Source: Cycloclasticus sp. symbiont of Poecilosclerida sp. M (lineage in GTDB: Bacteria > Pseudomonadota > Gammaproteobacteria > Methylococcales > Cycloclasticaceae). Taken from it: a DNA stretch of 64,000 nt. The translations under genes and the position numbers were made by a program. Location: assembly GCA_002101225.1 (NCBI GenBank), contig LWTN01000243.1:1-64000 (forward strand), written 5' to 3'. A model generated the notes under the pieces. That model was not told the DNA's origin, made no database searches, and saw only the letters and a program-made list of their open reading frames with translations. This document shows, piece by piece, positions 26,696-37,577 of this stretch (position 1 is the stretch's first letter; the number at the start of each line of letters is the position of its first letter).

Positions 26696-27157
26696 ATGAA
26701 TCAGGCCCCAACTAAAATTTTAGAGTTGATTGAGCCCGTAGTAACAGGCTTGGGGTACGAATTTGTAGGTGCTGAACTGATAGGGCAAGGGAAAGCCTCT
26801 ATACTTAGGGTTTATATTGACGCTGAAGGTAGCATTCTGGTTACCGACTGCTCTAAGGTGAGTCATCAAATAAGTGGTGTAATGGACGTGGAAGACCCCA
26901 TAAGTGGCCAGTACGCTTTGGAGGTGTCATCACCTGGCTTGGAAAGGCCGATGTTTACGCTGGAGCAGTTTAGTCGATTTAAAAAGTCGACCGTTAAGTT
27001 GGAATTACGTCAGGCGACACTAGAGGGTCAACGACGTTTTACCGGAGAAATTTTAGACGTGGTAGGCGAAATAATTCATTTGCACGTGGATGAAGAAGAA
27101 ATTGAAATACCGTTCGCGCTGATAAAAAAAGCACGAATTGTGACTAATTATAAATAG
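26696..27157 (+). CDS. rimP: Ribosome maturation factor RimP
   Basis: RimP assists 30S subunit maturation. The 153-aa protein shows the family's order: VVTGLGYEFVGAELIGQGK near the N-terminus, CSKVSHQISGVMDVEDPI, and LEVSSPGLERPMF, with an Sm-like C-terminal domain. It is the first protein gene of the operon, with nusA 8 nt downstream. Autogenous control through NusA is known for the E. coli counterpart. Confidence 0.95.
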   Translation: MNQAPTKILELIEPVVTGLGYEFVGAELIGQGKASILRVYIDAEGSILVTDCSKVSHQISGVMDVEDPISGQYALEVSSPGLERPMFTLEQFSRFKKSTVKLELRQATLEGQRRFTGEILDVVGEIIHLHVDEEEIEIPFALIKKARIVTNYK

Positions 27158-27165
27158 GATTTAAG

Positions 27166-28668
27166 ATGGCTAACAAAGAGATTTTAATGATTGTTGACGT
27201 TGTGTCTAACGAAAAAGAGATTGAACAAAGTGTGTTGTTTGACGCGCTTGAAGCGGCTCTTGCGATGGCAACTAAAAAGAAATATGCGAAAGACGTAGAT
27301 GTTCGTGTGTCCATTGATACAGAAACGGGTGACTACGAATCTTTCAGACGCTGGGAGGCTGTTGAAGCTGATGAAGGATTTGAAGGCGGAATAGAAAGAC
27401 CCGACGCTCAACTGTTATTGGCAGACGCGCAAAAGAAGAATGCGGATATCGCTATTGGAGAGTTTATTGAAGAGCCGATTGATTCCGTAGAGTTTGGCCG
27501 CATTGGTGCGCAAGCGGCAAAGCAAGTTATCGTGCAAAAAGTACGTGAAGCCGAGCGTAAAAAAGTTTATGAACTTTATAAAGATAAAGTGGGCGATTTA
27601 GTAACGGGCGTTATTAAACGAATCGAACGCGGCAATGTATTTCTTGATTTAGAAGGTGCGGCAGAAGCTATTATTCCTCGGGGCGAGATGATTCCACGTG
27701 AACCCGTGCGTGTGGGTGATCGAATTCGTGGCTATTTAAAAGAAGTTGAAGAAGTCGTGCGTGGACCGCAGCTAACGGTAACGCGTAGCGCTCCAGCTTT
27801 ATTGATTGCGCTATTTGAGCTAGAGGTGCCTGAAGTGGGTGACGGCCTGATTGAGATTTTAGGCGCTGCAAGAGACCCCGGTTCGCGAGCAAAGATTGCC
27901 GTGCGAACGCGTGATCAGCGTTTAGATCCAGTGGGCGCTTGTGTTGGTATGCGTGGCTCACGTGTACAAGCAGTGTCGAACGAATTAGCAGGTGAGCGTG
28001 TCGATATTATTTTATGGGACGACAACGACGCGCAGTTTGTGATTAATGCCATGTCACCCGCTGAGGTGGTAGGGATTGTTCTGGACGAAGATAAGCACAG
28101 TATGGACGTGTCGGTTAAGGATGAAACCTTGTCGCAGGCTATTGGTCGTGGTGGGCAAAATGTTCGTTTAGCCAGTGATTTGACCGGTTGGACGTTGAAT
28201 GTGATGAGCGAAACGCAAGCTGAAGAGCAGGCAGAAACTCAAGATGGTGAACACGTTCAGCAAATTATGGAAGACATCGACGTGGATGAAGACGTCGCGT
28301 TGATTCTTGTGCAAGAAGGTTATACATCAATTGATGATATAGGCTTGGTTGCATTGGAAGAACTTGCCGCGATTGAAGAGTTTGATGAAGATATTGCCGG
28401 AGAAATTCAACAACGTGCGAATGACGCGTTGTTAATTAAAGCGATTGCATCAGAAGAAGTGTTGGAAGAACACGAACCCGCTAAAGATTTGCTTGAAATG
28501 GAAGGTATGGAGCGTGAGCTTGCGTATCAATTGGCGAGCAAAGGAGTTGTTACAATGGAAGATTTAGCCGAGCAAGCCGTTGATGAGTTGATTGAAATAA
28601 TTGACGTAGATGAAGAAAAAGCAGGCGCGTTAATTCTTAAAGCACGTGAACCTTGGTTTGCTGAATAA
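27166..28668 (+). CDS. nusA: Transcription termination/antitermination protein NusA
   Basis: NusA binds RNA polymerase and modulates pausing, termination and antitermination. In order: the N-terminal polymerase-binding domain to about residue 130, an S1 domain (VTGVIKRIERGNVFLDLE), KH domains (IGRGGQNVRLASDLTGW), and two C-terminal acidic repeats (EDVALILVQEGYTSIDDI and ERELAYQLASKGVVTMEDL). The 500-aa length agrees with gammaproteobacterial NusA. It precedes infB by 25 nt. Confidence 0.97.
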   Translation: MANKEILMIVDVVSNEKEIEQSVLFDALEAALAMATKKKYAKDVDVRVSIDTETGDYESFRRWEAVEADEGFEGGIERPDAQLLLADAQKKNADIAIGEFIEEPIDSVEFGRIGAQAAKQVIVQKVREAERKKVYELYKDKVGDLVTGVIKRIERGNVFLDLEGAAEAIIPRGEMIPREPVRVGDRIRGYLKEVEEVVRGPQLTVTRSAPALLIALFELEVPEVGDGLIEILGAARDPGSRAKIAVRTRDQRLDPVGACVGMRGSRVQAVSNELAGERVDIILWDDNDAQFVINAMSPAEVVGIVLDEDKHSMDVSVKDETLSQAIGRGGQNVRLASDLTGWTLNVMSETQAEEQAETQDGEHVQQIMEDIDVDEDVALILVQEGYTSIDDIGLVALEELAAIEEFDEDIAGEIQQRANDALLIKAIASEEVLEEHEPAKDLLEMEGMERELAYQLASKGVVTMEDLAEQAVDELIEIIDVDEEKAGALILKAREPWFAE

Positions 28669-28693
28669 GCGATAACTATCTGGAGATAAAGCC

Positions 28694-31228
28694 ATGGCCG
28701 ATATTACAGTTAAAAATTTAGCAAAAGTAGTTGGGACAACTGCAGAAAAGTTAGTGCTCCAGCTAAAGGATGCAGGTGTTAAAGTTAAAGACGAGTCATC
28801 CTCTTTAAGTGAAGCTGATAAAATGAAGCTGCTTGCGCACCTTCGTGAGAGTCACGGTAAAGCTAAAGTAGAAATTTCAGGCCCAAAAAAAGTCACGTTA
28901 AAACGACGTTCGGTCACTGAGTTAAAGCAAGGTCGTGGCAGAGGTAAGCCAACAGGTACTGTCAGCATTGAAGTGCGTAAAAAGAAAACAGCAGGCCGCT
29001 CAGCAGAAGAAATCGCGACGGGCTTATCGGCTGAGGAAATTGAGGCCGCAAAAAAAGCGGCTGATGAGCACGAAAAGTTGGTCGCAGAAAAAGAGCAAGT
29101 ACGTGAGAAAGAGCAAAGCAGGCTACAAAAAAACAAACAAGATGAGTTTGATAAAAAAGTACAGGCAGTAGCTGATGACGACGCTAAAGCGCAGGTTAAG
29201 CTTGAATTAGAGCAGGCTGAAAAAGAAGCGAGTACGAAGCCTGCAGAAAAACCTGTAGCGGCGGCTCCAAGCGATGCAAAATCGAAAGACCCTGCCCGTA
29301 AGGCTGATAAGAAGAAAGGTGGCGGAAAGTCTAAACCCACATTCCAAGGGCGCGAGAAATTACACGTCGCCAGTTCACGTGGTGGACGACGTAAGAAGAA
29401 GCCTCATAGGGCGAGCAGCGTAAGAATTGAGGCCGGCGATGAACATGGCTTTAACGCACCGACAGAAAAGATTACTTATGAAGTTGAAATAGCAGAAACG
29501 ATTATGGTTTCTGAGCTCGCGCAAAAAATGAACATTAAGGCCGGCGAAGTCATCAAAGTGTTGATGGGTCTCGGTACCATGGCGACCATTAATCAGGCGC
29601 TAGACCAAGACACAGCCGTTATTATTGTCGAAGAAATGGGACACACCCCAGTCTTGAAGAGTGCTGATGATATTCAAGAAAAAATGATTTCTGAGGTGGT
29701 TGAATCAGGTGCAGAAGAAATGCCACGGGGTCCTGTCGTAACAATTATGGGACACGTTGATCACGGTAAGACATCGCTGCTCGACTATATCCGCAAAAGT
29801 CGTGTGGCTGCTGGGGAATCCGGTGGTATTACGCAACATATTGGCGCTTATCGAGTGAAACAAGGCGATAGCATGGTGACTTTTATTGATACGCCAGGTC
29901 ACGCAGCTTTTACCGCTATGCGTGCTCGTGGTGCGCAAATGACCGACTTAGTTATCCTCGTTGTTGCTGCGGATGACGGTGTTATGCAGCAGACCAAAGA
30001 AGCCGTTGAGCACTCACGCGCGGCCGGTGTTCCAATGATTGTCGCCGTCAATAAGATGGATAAAGAGGGCGTTCAGCCTGACAAAGTTAAAAATGAATTA
30101 GCAGCGATTGAAGTTACACCTGAAGATTGGGGTGGAGATACACAGTTTGTCCACGTTTCTGCGTTAACCGGTGACGGGGTTAACGAATTATTAGAAGCGA
30201 TCGCCCTGCAAGCTGAGCTGCTTGAATTAAAAGCACCTGTTGATGCAGCTGCCGTAGGCGCAGTAGTTGAATCACGTTTAGATAAAGGCCGTGGTGCGAT
30301 TGCGACTATTTTGGTTCAAAAAGGTACTTTACGGGTCGGCGATTATATTGTCGCGGGTGAATCGCATGGTCGCATTAAAGCCATGTTTGATGAGCACGGC
30401 AAAACCGTTAAAGAAGCAGGTCCATCTGTGCCGGTTGAAGTGCTTGGCCTATCAAGTACAACAGAGGCAGGGGTTGAGGTTTACGGTGCAAAAAGCGAAC
30501 GCAAAGTGCGTGAAATTGCTGAGTTCCGTCAAAATAAAACTAAGCTTGCGAGGCAAGCCAAGCAACAAGCTGCAAAATTAGAACAAGCCTTCTCTCAAAT
30601 GGAAGAGGGTGATGTGTCAGTGATGAACGTCGTCGTCAAAGCGGATGTACACGGTAGTTTGGAAGCGCTTAAAGACTCGCTAACTCAATTGTCTACAGAC
30701 GAAGTGAAGGTGTCTATCGTTGCAAGTGGCGTTGGGGGCATCAATGAAAGTGACGTGAATTTAGCGTCTGCATCCGATGCTATTATTATTGGTTTTAATG
30801 TGCGCGCCGATGCGAGTGCGCGTCGAGTCATCGAAAATCGCGGTGTGTCAGTTCGTTACTACAGCATTATTTATGACGTTATTGATGACGTAAGAGATGC
30901 GCTTTCTGGCTTATTAGCCCCTGACATTAAAGAAAAAATTGTTGGTATCGCAGATGTACGTGATGTGTTCCATTCTCCAAAACTGGGCGCTATTGCGGGT
31001 TGTATGGTCACAGAAGGCTTTGTAAAAAGAGACTTGCCCATTCGTGTGCTACGTGAAAGCGTCGTTATTTTCGAAGGACAGCTAGAATCACTCAGACGCT
31101 TTAAGGACGACGTGCAAGACGTTAAATCTGGCATGGAATGTGGTATCGGTGTGAAGAACTACAACGATGTAAAAGAAGGCGATCAGATTGAAGTCTTTGA
31201 CCGCATTGAAGTTAAAAGAAAACTGTGA
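28694..31228 (+). CDS. infB: Translation initiation factor IF-2
   Basis: IF-2 places initiator tRNA on the 30S subunit in a GTP-dependent way. The N-terminus has an IF2_N domain ([19 protein letters not shown]), then a long Lys/Glu/Ala-rich linker up to about residue 250, a second IF2_N domain, and the G domain with [19 protein letters not shown] and NKMD. Domains II-IV follow to residue 844. Internal starts making shorter isoforms are known in E. coli; none was assessed here. Confidence 0.97.
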   Translation: MADITVKNLAKVVGTTAEKLVLQLKDAGVKVKDESSSLSEADKMKLLAHLRESHGKAKVEISGPKKVTLKRRSVTELKQGRGRGKPTGTVSIEVRKKKTAGRSAEEIATGLSAEEIEAAKKAADEHEKLVAEKEQVREKEQSRLQKNKQDEFDKKVQAVADDDAKAQVKLELEQAEKEASTKPAEKPVAAAPSDAKSKDPARKADKKKGGGKSKPTFQGREKLHVASSRGGRRKKKPHRASSVRIEAGDEHGFNAPTEKITYEVEIAETIMVSELAQKMNIKAGEVIKVLMGLGTMATINQALDQDTAVIIVEEMGHTPVLKSADDIQEKMISEVVESGAEEMPRGPVVTIMGHVDHGKTSLLDYIRKSRVAAGESGGITQHIGAYRVKQGDSMVTFIDTPGHAAFTAMRARGAQMTDLVILVVAADDGVMQQTKEAVEHSRAAGVPMIVAVNKMDKEGVQPDKVKNELAAIEVTPEDWGGDTQFVHVSALTGDGVNELLEAIALQAELLELKAPVDAAAVGAVVESRLDKGRGAIATILVQKGTLRVGDYIVAGESHGRIKAMFDEHGKTVKEAGPSVPVEVLGLSSTTEAGVEVYGAKSERKVREIAEFRQNKTKLARQAKQQAAKLEQAFSQMEEGDVSVMNVVVKADVHGSLEALKDSLTQLSTDEVKVSIVASGVGGINESDVNLASASDAIIIGFNVRADASARRVIENRGVSVRYYSIIYDVIDDVRDALSGLLAPDIKEKIVGIADVRDVFHSPKLGAIAGCMVTEGFVKRDLPIRVLRESVVIFEGQLESLRRFKDDVQDVKSGMECGIGVKNYNDVKEGDQIEVFDRIEVKRKL

Positions 31229-31261
31229 TTTGAACGCGTAGGCATAATTTAGGCCAGCTTA

Positions 31262-31642
31262 ATGCCCAGAGAGTTTTTACGTTTTCAGCGCGTTGCCCGT
31301 CAGTTACAGCGCGAGCTTGCCGTTACCTTACAGCAGGACATTAAAGACCCCGCAGTGGGTTTTGTTACTGTCAATGATGTAGATGTGACCAAAGACTTGT
31401 CTGTCGCTAAGGTGTATATCAGTGTCTTAACGACGAGCGCAAAGGAAGATAAAAACACCAGTATTACCGCGCTAAACCACGCGTCTAATTATATTCATGG
31501 GCTTGTATCAAAACGTATGCGTATGCGGATGGTGCCTGAGCTGCGATTCTTTTTAGACGAATCGACGGAACAGGGTATTAAGATGGATACTTTGTTAAAA
31601 GAAACGAATCCAGAAAACGATAAATCCAAAAAAGGTCAGTAA
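31262..31642 (+). CDS. rbfA: Ribosome-binding factor A
   Basis: RbfA is a KH-fold protein that matures the 5' end of 16S rRNA and aids cold adaptation. The 126-aa sequence starts with RFQRVARQLQRELAVTLQQ and has KDPAVGFVTVNDVDVTKDL and RMVPELRFFLDES, all family features. It lies between infB and truB, its TAA directly touching the GTG of truB. Confidence 0.95.
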   Translation: MPREFLRFQRVARQLQRELAVTLQQDIKDPAVGFVTVNDVDVTKDLSVAKVYISVLTTSAKEDKNTSITALNHASNYIHGLVSKRMRMRMVPELRFFLDESTEQGIKMDTLLKETNPENDKSKKGQ

Positions 31643-32566
31643 GTGTCGCGTCGAAAAAAGACGGGGCGCGATATCAGCGGAATCGTCATACTCGATAAGC
31701 CGCTAGAGCTTTCTTCCAACCACGCCGTACAGCGGGTTAAGCGTTTGTTTAACGCAAATAAAGCAGGGCATACGGGTAGTTTGGATCCGTTAGCGTCGGG
31801 CGTATTGCCGATATGTTTAGGTCATGCAACGAAGGTTTCCTCCTATCTATTAGCGTCGGATAAAACTTATCAATTCACCATGCATCTGGGGCAAACGACC
31901 AGTACGGGCGACAGCGAAGGTGAGGTGTTGAAAGAGCGTCCAGTGCCGAGTATCATAAAAGATGAATTGCTGGAAATTTTGCAGCGTTTTACGGGTCACA
32001 TACAACAAATTCCCCCTATGTATTCTGCTTTAAAACATGAAGGGCAGCGGCTGTATAAATTAGCGCGCCAAGGGCAAAGTGTCGAACGCCCAGCAAGGTC
32101 GTTGGAGATTAAAGCCTTGCAGCTCATCGTTAAAGAAAAAGACAGTTTGACCTTAGAAGCGACGTGTAGCAAAGGAACTTATATACGGGTGTTGGCAGAA
32201 GACATAGGAGAGGCGATAGGGTGTGGTGCATACGTCATGATGTTAAGGCGGTTAGTTACAGGTCCTTTCCGCATCAACGAATCGGTAACACTCGATAAAT
32301 TACAAAGTATCAGCGAGAAAAGTGACGCAGGAAATTTTCTCGCTTTAGATGAGCAACTGCAAAGTTTAGATGCCGCCTTGCAAGATTATCCATCGCTGCA
32401 GTGGGTGGATGAGTACAAGCAACGCCTGTGCCAAGGGCAAGCAGTGGTGTGTGAAACAGCACCAAAGCAGCCTTTAATTAGACTGTATGGGCAGGACGAC
32501 ACTATTTTTGGTTTAGGCAAGTGGTGCGAACCCAACCTAATAGCCCCGATAAGGATATTCGACTGA
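31643..32566 (+). CDS. truB: tRNA pseudouridine(55) synthase
   Basis: TruB makes pseudouridine 55 in the T loop of tRNAs. The catalytic Asp lies in AGHTGSLDPLASGVLPICLG near residue 46. Further motifs are YQFTMHLGQTTSTGDSEG and CSKGTYIRVLAEDIG. The 307-aa protein includes the C-terminal PUA-like part. The start is GTG at 31643 right after rbfA. It is followed by 133 nt with a promoter for rpsO. Confidence 0.96.
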   Translation: MSRRKKTGRDISGIVILDKPLELSSNHAVQRVKRLFNANKAGHTGSLDPLASGVLPICLGHATKVSSYLLASDKTYQFTMHLGQTTSTGDSEGEVLKERPVPSIIKDELLEILQRFTGHIQQIPPMYSALKHEGQRLYKLARQGQSVERPARSLEIKALQLIVKEKDSLTLEATCSKGTYIRVLAEDIGEAIGCGAYVMMLRRLVTGPFRINESVTLDKLQSISEKSDAGNFLALDEQLQSLDAALQDYPSLQWVDEYKQRLCQGQAVVCETAPKQPLIRLYGQDDTIFGLGKWCEPNLIAPIRIFD

Positions 32567-32621
32567 ATTTAAGCGTATAAAAACGCCCGCAAAAGATAAT
32601 AATGTTTAGAGGTGTTACAGC

Positions 32622-32650
32622 TTGTTAGTCAAAGGCTTGGCGAGTACAAT
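32622..32650 (+). promoter_or_regulatory. Sigma70 promoter for rpsO-pnp
   Basis: TTGTTA (32622-32627), a 17-nt spacer and TACAAT (32645-32650) give a good promoter 50 nt before rpsO. The E. coli rpsO gene also has its own promoter within this operon, so the position is conserved. Confidence 0.7.
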
Positions 32651-32699
32651 ACACTGTTTTTTAACCAACACAGAATCAATATAGATACGGGGAAGTAAT

Positions 32700-32969
32700 A
32701 TGGCGTTCGTGACAGAACAGAAGCAAAAAATTGTTAAGGAATTTGCACAAGCAGAAGGTGATACAGGTTCACCAGAAGTGCAGGTTGCTTTGTTAACAGA
32801 AAGAGTAAATTATTTAACACCACATTTTTCTGAAAACAAGAAAGATCATCACTCTCGCCAAGGGTTAATCAGAATTATCAATCGTCGTCGTAAGTTGCTT
32901 GATTATTTGAAAGGTAAGGACGTTGAGCGTTATCGTGCACTGATAGCGAAATTAGGATTGAGAAAATAA
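32700..32969 (+). CDS. rpsO: 30S ribosomal protein S15
   Basis: S15 is an early 16S rRNA-binding protein of the 30S platform. The 89-aa length is exact for the family. Conserved [20 protein letters not shown] and [21 protein letters not shown] are visible. GGGGAAG lies just upstream of ATG. In E. coli S15 represses its own translation through a pseudoknot in the leader; whether the leader here folds so was not tested. Confidence 0.97.
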   Translation: MAFVTEQKQKIVKEFAQAEGDTGSPEVQVALLTERVNYLTPHFSENKKDHHSRQGLIRIINRRRKLLDYLKGKDVERYRALIAKLGLRK

Positions 32970-32996
32970 AGATAAATAATTAGGCGGGAATATAAA

Positions 32997-35063
32997 GTGA
33001 ATTCAGTAAAAAAAGAGTTTCAGTTCGGTAAACAAACAGTAACGTTTGAAACAGGTGAAATTGCACGTCAAGCAGACGGCGCAGTGATGGTAGAAATTGA
33101 TGGCACGATCGTTTTAGTAACGGCTGTTGGTAAACGTGAAGGTGGAGAAAATAATTCATTTTTCCCATTGACGGTTAATTACCAAGAAAAAACATACGCC
33201 GCCGGCAAAATACCAGGCGGTTTTTTTAAGCGCGAAGGTCGTCCTAGCGAGAAAGAAACACTGACATCACGCCTTATCGATCGTCCGATTCGTCCGCTTT
33301 TCCCCAAAGGCTATAAAAACGAAACTCAAATCATTGCGACAGTTGTTTCGCTAAACCCGGAAGTTGATCCAGATATTCCTGCCTTATTAGGCGCGTCAGC
33401 TGCGTTAGCTATTTCTGGCCTTCCTTTCGATGGCCCAATTGGTGCGGCGCGTGTTGGCTACATCAATGGCGAATATGCTTTGAACCCACTTAAGTCTGAG
33501 CTAGAAGAGTCTAAGCTTGATTTAGTCGTTGCGGGTACAGAAAGCGCTGTGCTGATGGTTGAGTCAGAAGCTGACTGTTTGCCTGAAGATGTGATGCTAG
33601 GCGCGGTAACGTTTGGCCACGAACAAATGCAATCAGCGATTAAGGCGATTAACGAGCTGGCAGCTGAAGTGGGTGAGCCACGTATGGAATGGTCTGCTCC
33701 TGAAAAAAATCAAATATTGGTCGAGAAAGTAGCCGACCTTGCTAATGCGGGTATTGCCGACGCTTATACGGTTCTTATTAAGCTTGACCGTCAAATTAAA
33801 TTAAAAGAAGTGCGTGGCGAAGTTTTAGCGCAACTAGAAGATGAAGATGTAAGTGAAGTAAAAGATATCTTCTCATCATTAGAAAAGAAACACGTTCGTG
33901 AACTCGTGCTTTCTACTAAAAAGCGTATTGATGGACGTGATTTATCAACGGTTCGTCCTATTCACGTTCGTACTGGCGTGTTACCCCGTGCACACGGTTC
34001 AGCTTTGTTTACGCGTGGAGAAACTCAAGCGTTGGTAGTGGCTACTTTAGGCACGGATCGTGATGCGCAAATGATTGACGCGGTTGAAGGTGAGTATCGT
34101 GATCACTTTATGTTGCATTACAACTTCCCTCCATTCTGTGTGGGTGAAACAGGTTTTGTTGGATCACCAAAAAGACGTGAGATTGGCCATGGACGTCTAG
34201 CAAAACGCGGTATTCAAGCGGTATTGCCAAGCCAAGATGATTTTTCATACGTGCTACGTGTGGTTGCTGAAGTGACAGAGTCAAATGGCTCAAGCTCTAT
34301 GGCGAGTACTTGTGGTACTAGCTTAGCGTTAATGGATGCGGGTGTGCCTGTTAAAGCCCCGGTTGCTGGTATTGCAATGGGTCTTATTAAAGAAGGCGAA
34401 GACTACGCGGTGCTGTCCGATATTTTAGGCGACGAAGATCACTTAGGTGATATGGACTTTAAAGTATCTGGAACAAATTCTGGTGTAACCGCGTTGCAAA
34501 TGGACATTAAAATCCAAGGTATTACGCATGAAATTATGTCTAATGCTTTGGAGCAAGCAAAAGACGGCCGCTTACACATTTTAGAAAAAATGAATGCAGA
34601 GTTGTCAGCAGGTCGTGAAGAAATGTCAGATTTCGCACCACGTATTCTTACAATCAAAATTGACCCTGCAAAGATTCGCGACGTAATTGGAAAAGGTGGC
34701 GTGACTATCCGAGCGATTACCGAAGAAACAGGTGCTTCAATCGATATTACAGACGATGGTTTAGTAAAAGTTGCATCAGTTGATCGTGAGGCCGGCGAGA
34801 AAGCGTTGCAACGCATTGAAGATATTACCGCTGAAGTTGAAGTGGGTAAAATTTACGAAGGTAAAATTGCTAAACTCATGGACTTTGGTGCTTTTGTAAC
34901 AATCCTGCCGGGTAAAGATGGATTGGTTCACATTTCACAAATTTCTGAAGAACGCGTGGAAAAAGTAAGTGATAAACTGACTGAAGGTGACGTTGTTAAG
35001 GTGAAAGTTTTAGAAGTTGATCGCCAAGGACGCGTACGCCTCAGCATGAAAGAGGTAGATTAG
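32997..35063 (+). CDS. pnp: Polyribonucleotide nucleotidyltransferase (PNPase)
   Basis: PNPase degrades RNA 3' to 5' by phosphorolysis and is part of the degradosome. Two RNase PH-like domains are present, the first with [27 protein letters not shown], the second with [16 protein letters not shown] and the catalytic [18 protein letters not shown]. The C-terminus has KH ([20 protein letters not shown]) and S1 ([18 protein letters not shown]) domains. The start is GTG at 32997 behind GGCGGGAA. At 688 aa it is slightly short, ending straight after S1 without an acidic tail. Confidence 0.97.
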   Translation: MNSVKKEFQFGKQTVTFETGEIARQADGAVMVEIDGTIVLVTAVGKREGGENNSFFPLTVNYQEKTYAAGKIPGGFFKREGRPSEKETLTSRLIDRPIRPLFPKGYKNETQIIATVVSLNPEVDPDIPALLGASAALAISGLPFDGPIGAARVGYINGEYALNPLKSELEESKLDLVVAGTESAVLMVESEADCLPEDVMLGAVTFGHEQMQSAIKAINELAAEVGEPRMEWSAPEKNQILVEKVADLANAGIADAYTVLIKLDRQIKLKEVRGEVLAQLEDEDVSEVKDIFSSLEKKHVRELVLSTKKRIDGRDLSTVRPIHVRTGVLPRAHGSALFTRGETQALVVATLGTDRDAQMIDAVEGEYRDHFMLHYNFPPFCVGETGFVGSPKRREIGHGRLAKRGIQAVLPSQDDFSYVLRVVAEVTESNGSSSMASTCGTSLALMDAGVPVKAPVAGIAMGLIKEGEDYAVLSDILGDEDHLGDMDFKVSGTNSGVTALQMDIKIQGITHEIMSNALEQAKDGRLHILEKMNAELSAGREEMSDFAPRILTIKIDPAKIRDVIGKGGVTIRAITEETGASIDITDDGLVKVASVDREAGEKALQRIEDITAEVEVGKIYEGKIAKLMDFGAFVTILPGKDGLVHISQISEERVEKVSDKLTEGDVVKVKVLEVDRQGRVRLSMKEVD

Positions 35064-35098
35064 ACTAATAATCATCCATTAAACAAACGAGCACGACT

Positions 35099-35554
35099 AT
35101 GACAGAAGCCCGTATTATTAAAAAATACCCTAATCGTCGTTTATACGATACGACGATTAGCAAGTATGTAACGCTCAACGATGTGAAGGAACTAATCGTT
35201 GAACGCATTGACGTGAAAGTTGTCGATGCAAAGACTAAAGATGATTTGACGCGCAGCGTTTTGTTGCAAATTATCTTGGAGCAAGAAGAAGAGGGTCAAC
35301 CGATGATGAGCGCGGAAATGCTTGAGCAGCTCATTCGTTTTTATGGTGATCCGATGCAAAATAACTTTGCAACTTATCTTGAGAACACGGTAAAACTTGT
35401 GGCTGAGCAGCGCGCTAAAGTAAAAGATAGAATGGATAAAATAACAGATCCACTATCAATGATGAGCTCACTTGCTGAACGTAACATGGAGATGTTTAAA
35501 GACATTCAGAGTGAAATGTTTAAGGGCATTACTAGCGATACTGATAAAAAATAG
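35099..35554 (+). CDS. phaR: Polyhydroxyalkanoate synthesis regulator PhaR
   Basis: PhaR represses phasin and PHA granule genes by sensing polymer. The N-terminal PHB/PHA accumulation regulator domain is clear: IIKKYPNRRLYDTTISKYVTL near residue 6, then LLQIILEQEEEGQPMMS. The 151-aa protein ends with an amphipathic tail. No PHA synthase gene lies in this window, so storage polymer is only hinted at. A strong terminator follows at 35594. Confidence 0.9.
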   Translation: MTEARIIKKYPNRRLYDTTISKYVTLNDVKELIVERIDVKVVDAKTKDDLTRSVLLQIILEQEEEGQPMMSAEMLEQLIRFYGDPMQNNFATYLENTVKLVAEQRAKVKDRMDKITDPLSMMSSLAERNMEMFKDIQSEMFKGITSDTDKK

Positions 35555-35593
35555 TTTGCTGTATAAAAGTCACGCAGTTGGCTAAAAATGTTT

Positions 35594-35618
35594 AAAACCT
35601 CTTTTTGAGGTTTTTTTT
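35594..35618 (+). terminator. Rho-independent terminator after phaR
   Basis: AAAACCTC and GAGGTTTT pair as an 8-bp stem with a TTTTT loop, and T residues continue to 35618. It separates phaR from uvrC. Confidence 0.85.
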
Positions 35619-35682
35619 GCATGGATGTTAGAGCGGCTGACAAACAATATTCTTTTCATCAAAAGAAAAGTAGAATAAATAG

Positions 35683-37524
35683 ATGGCCATAAAAGACGAC
35701 ATTGTGGAGTTTGACAGTAAAAACTTCTTAAAGAATTTAACGCTAAAACCGGGTGTGTATAAGATGTTTGATGCGCGTGAGCAATGCATCTACGTGGGTA
35801 AGGCAAAAAGTTTAAAAAAGCGTGTGTCGAGCTATTTCAAGAAGAACGACAGCGACGTTAAAAAGAAAATAATGGTGTCGTATATACGCCATATTGAAGT
35901 GGTGGTAACGCATACGGAGGGGGAGGCCTTGTTGCTGGAAAACCAGCTAATCAAACAGTTAAAGCCCCGATATAATATTTGCTTGCGCGACGATAAGAGC
36001 TACCCCCATATTTATCTTTCCACCCAACAAGATTTTCCACGATTGACTTTTCATCGTGGCGCAAAGAAAAAACAAGGCGACTACTTTGGCCCCTATCCGA
36101 GTGCTGGCGCGGTTCGGGAAAGTTTACAGATATTACAAAAGGTTTTCCCAGTGCGACAGTGTGATGATAGCTTTTACCAAAATCGTTCACGACCCTGTTT
36201 GCAGCATCAGATTCAGCGTTGTTCTGCACCTTGCGTTGGGCTGATTAACCAAACGGATTATGCGGAAGATGTCGCGCATACCATCATGTTCTTAGAAGGA
36301 AAAAACAGCCAGCTTATTGATGACTTAGTGAAAAAAATGGATGGTTGTGCAAAAGATCTTAAGTTCGAGAAAGCAGCCCAGTATCGTAATCAAATAGCAC
36401 ATTTAAGAAAGCTTATTGAGCGTCAATATGTGAGTGGTAAAACGGGTGATGTTGATGTGGTCGCTTGTTTAGTTGAAAGTGGGATTGCTTGCGTACAAGT
36501 GTTTTTTATACGCAATGGACAACACCTTGGTAATCGTACGTTCTTCCCTAAGATACCCAGTGAAAAAACAGAAGCCGAGGTATTAGCAGCGTTTTTGCTT
36601 CAGTTATATTTGGATAAAAAAATTCCTAAAGAAATACTCATCAGCCATCCACTCGAGGAACTGGCCTTGGTTCAAGAGGTGTTATCTAAAAAAGCTGAAC
36701 GTAAAGTTTCATTGTTTGTACAGCCGCGTGGCGCGAGAGCACGGTGGCTTAAAATGGCAAAAAGTAATGCGCAGGTTGCTCTAGCACAAAAGAAATTAAG
36801 TCGGGATACAGTTAGAGAACGGCTGCGTCAACTGACAAAATTACTCGACTTGAATGTGGATATACAACGCATTGAATGCTTCGACATTAGCCATACACAA
36901 GGGGATCAAACGGTCGCTTCGTGTGTGGTGCTAAACAAAGAAGGTCTGCTCAAGAGTGCCTATCGCCGGTTTAATATTGCAGGGGTTCAAGCGGGTGATG
37001 ATTGTGCCGCGCTAGCGCAAGCTGTATCGCGTCATTTCTTAAAAGTTGAAGAAGGTGATCGTGCTTTACCCGATGTATTGGTCATTGATGGTGGGCGAGG
37101 ACAGGTGAGTGCTGTTACGCATGCGTTATCAGAAATAAAGCGCTCAGATATTTTTGTTATTGGTTTGTCAAAAGGAAGTGATAGAAAGGTGGGTATGGAG
37201 AAAATATACCGTGCTATCGATGGTAAAACTATTATTGTGGATTCTGATGAGTCAGCATTACTTGTTCTCCAGCAAGTGCGCGACGAAGCGCATCGTTTTG
37301 CTATCAGTGGCCACCGCCAGCAGCGCGCTAAAGCGAAGAAAACATCAACATTAGAGAAGATAGAGGGCTTGGGCCCTAAGCGCCGACAAAAGCTGCTGAA
37401 GCAATTTGGCGGCTTGAGCGATATCAAGTCGGCTGGTGTTGAGGACCTATGTACAGTGGATGGGATTAATAAAGAATTGGGACAACGGATTTACGACCGG
37501 TTTCACGATAGTGAGGCGGGGTAA
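35683..37524 (+). CDS. uvrC: UvrABC system protein C
   Basis: UvrC makes both incisions in nucleotide excision repair. The GIY-YIG nuclease domain is at the N-terminus (PGVYKMFDAREQCIYVGKAKSLKKRV), the UVR UvrB-binding motif near residue 205 (DLKFEKAAQYRNQI), the RNase H-like C-terminal nuclease after residue 390 (IECFDISHTQGDQTVASCVV) and a tandem helix-hairpin-helix at the end (LEKIEGLGPKRRQKLLKQFG). The 613-aa length is typical. It precedes pgsA, as in E. coli. Confidence 0.97.
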   Translation: MAIKDDIVEFDSKNFLKNLTLKPGVYKMFDAREQCIYVGKAKSLKKRVSSYFKKNDSDVKKKIMVSYIRHIEVVVTHTEGEALLLENQLIKQLKPRYNICLRDDKSYPHIYLSTQQDFPRLTFHRGAKKKQGDYFGPYPSAGAVRESLQILQKVFPVRQCDDSFYQNRSRPCLQHQIQRCSAPCVGLINQTDYAEDVAHTIMFLEGKNSQLIDDLVKKMDGCAKDLKFEKAAQYRNQIAHLRKLIERQYVSGKTGDVDVVACLVESGIACVQVFFIRNGQHLGNRTFFPKIPSEKTEAEVLAAFLLQLYLDKKIPKEILISHPLEELALVQEVLSKKAERKVSLFVQPRGARARWLKMAKSNAQVALAQKKLSRDTVRERLRQLTKLLDLNVDIQRIECFDISHTQGDQTVASCVVLNKEGLLKSAYRRFNIAGVQAGDDCAALAQAVSRHFLKVEEGDRALPDVLVIDGGRGQVSAVTHALSEIKRSDIFVIGLSKGSDRKVGMEKIYRAIDGKTIIVDSDESALLVLQQVRDEAHRFAISGHRQQRAKAKKTSTLEKIEGLGPKRRQKLLKQFGGLSDIKSAGVEDLCTVDGINKELGQRIYDRFHDSEAG

Positions 37525-37577
37525 TAGTGTAGTATTATCACGTTCATCTATAGATTAAAGAATAAGTAATAAGTTTG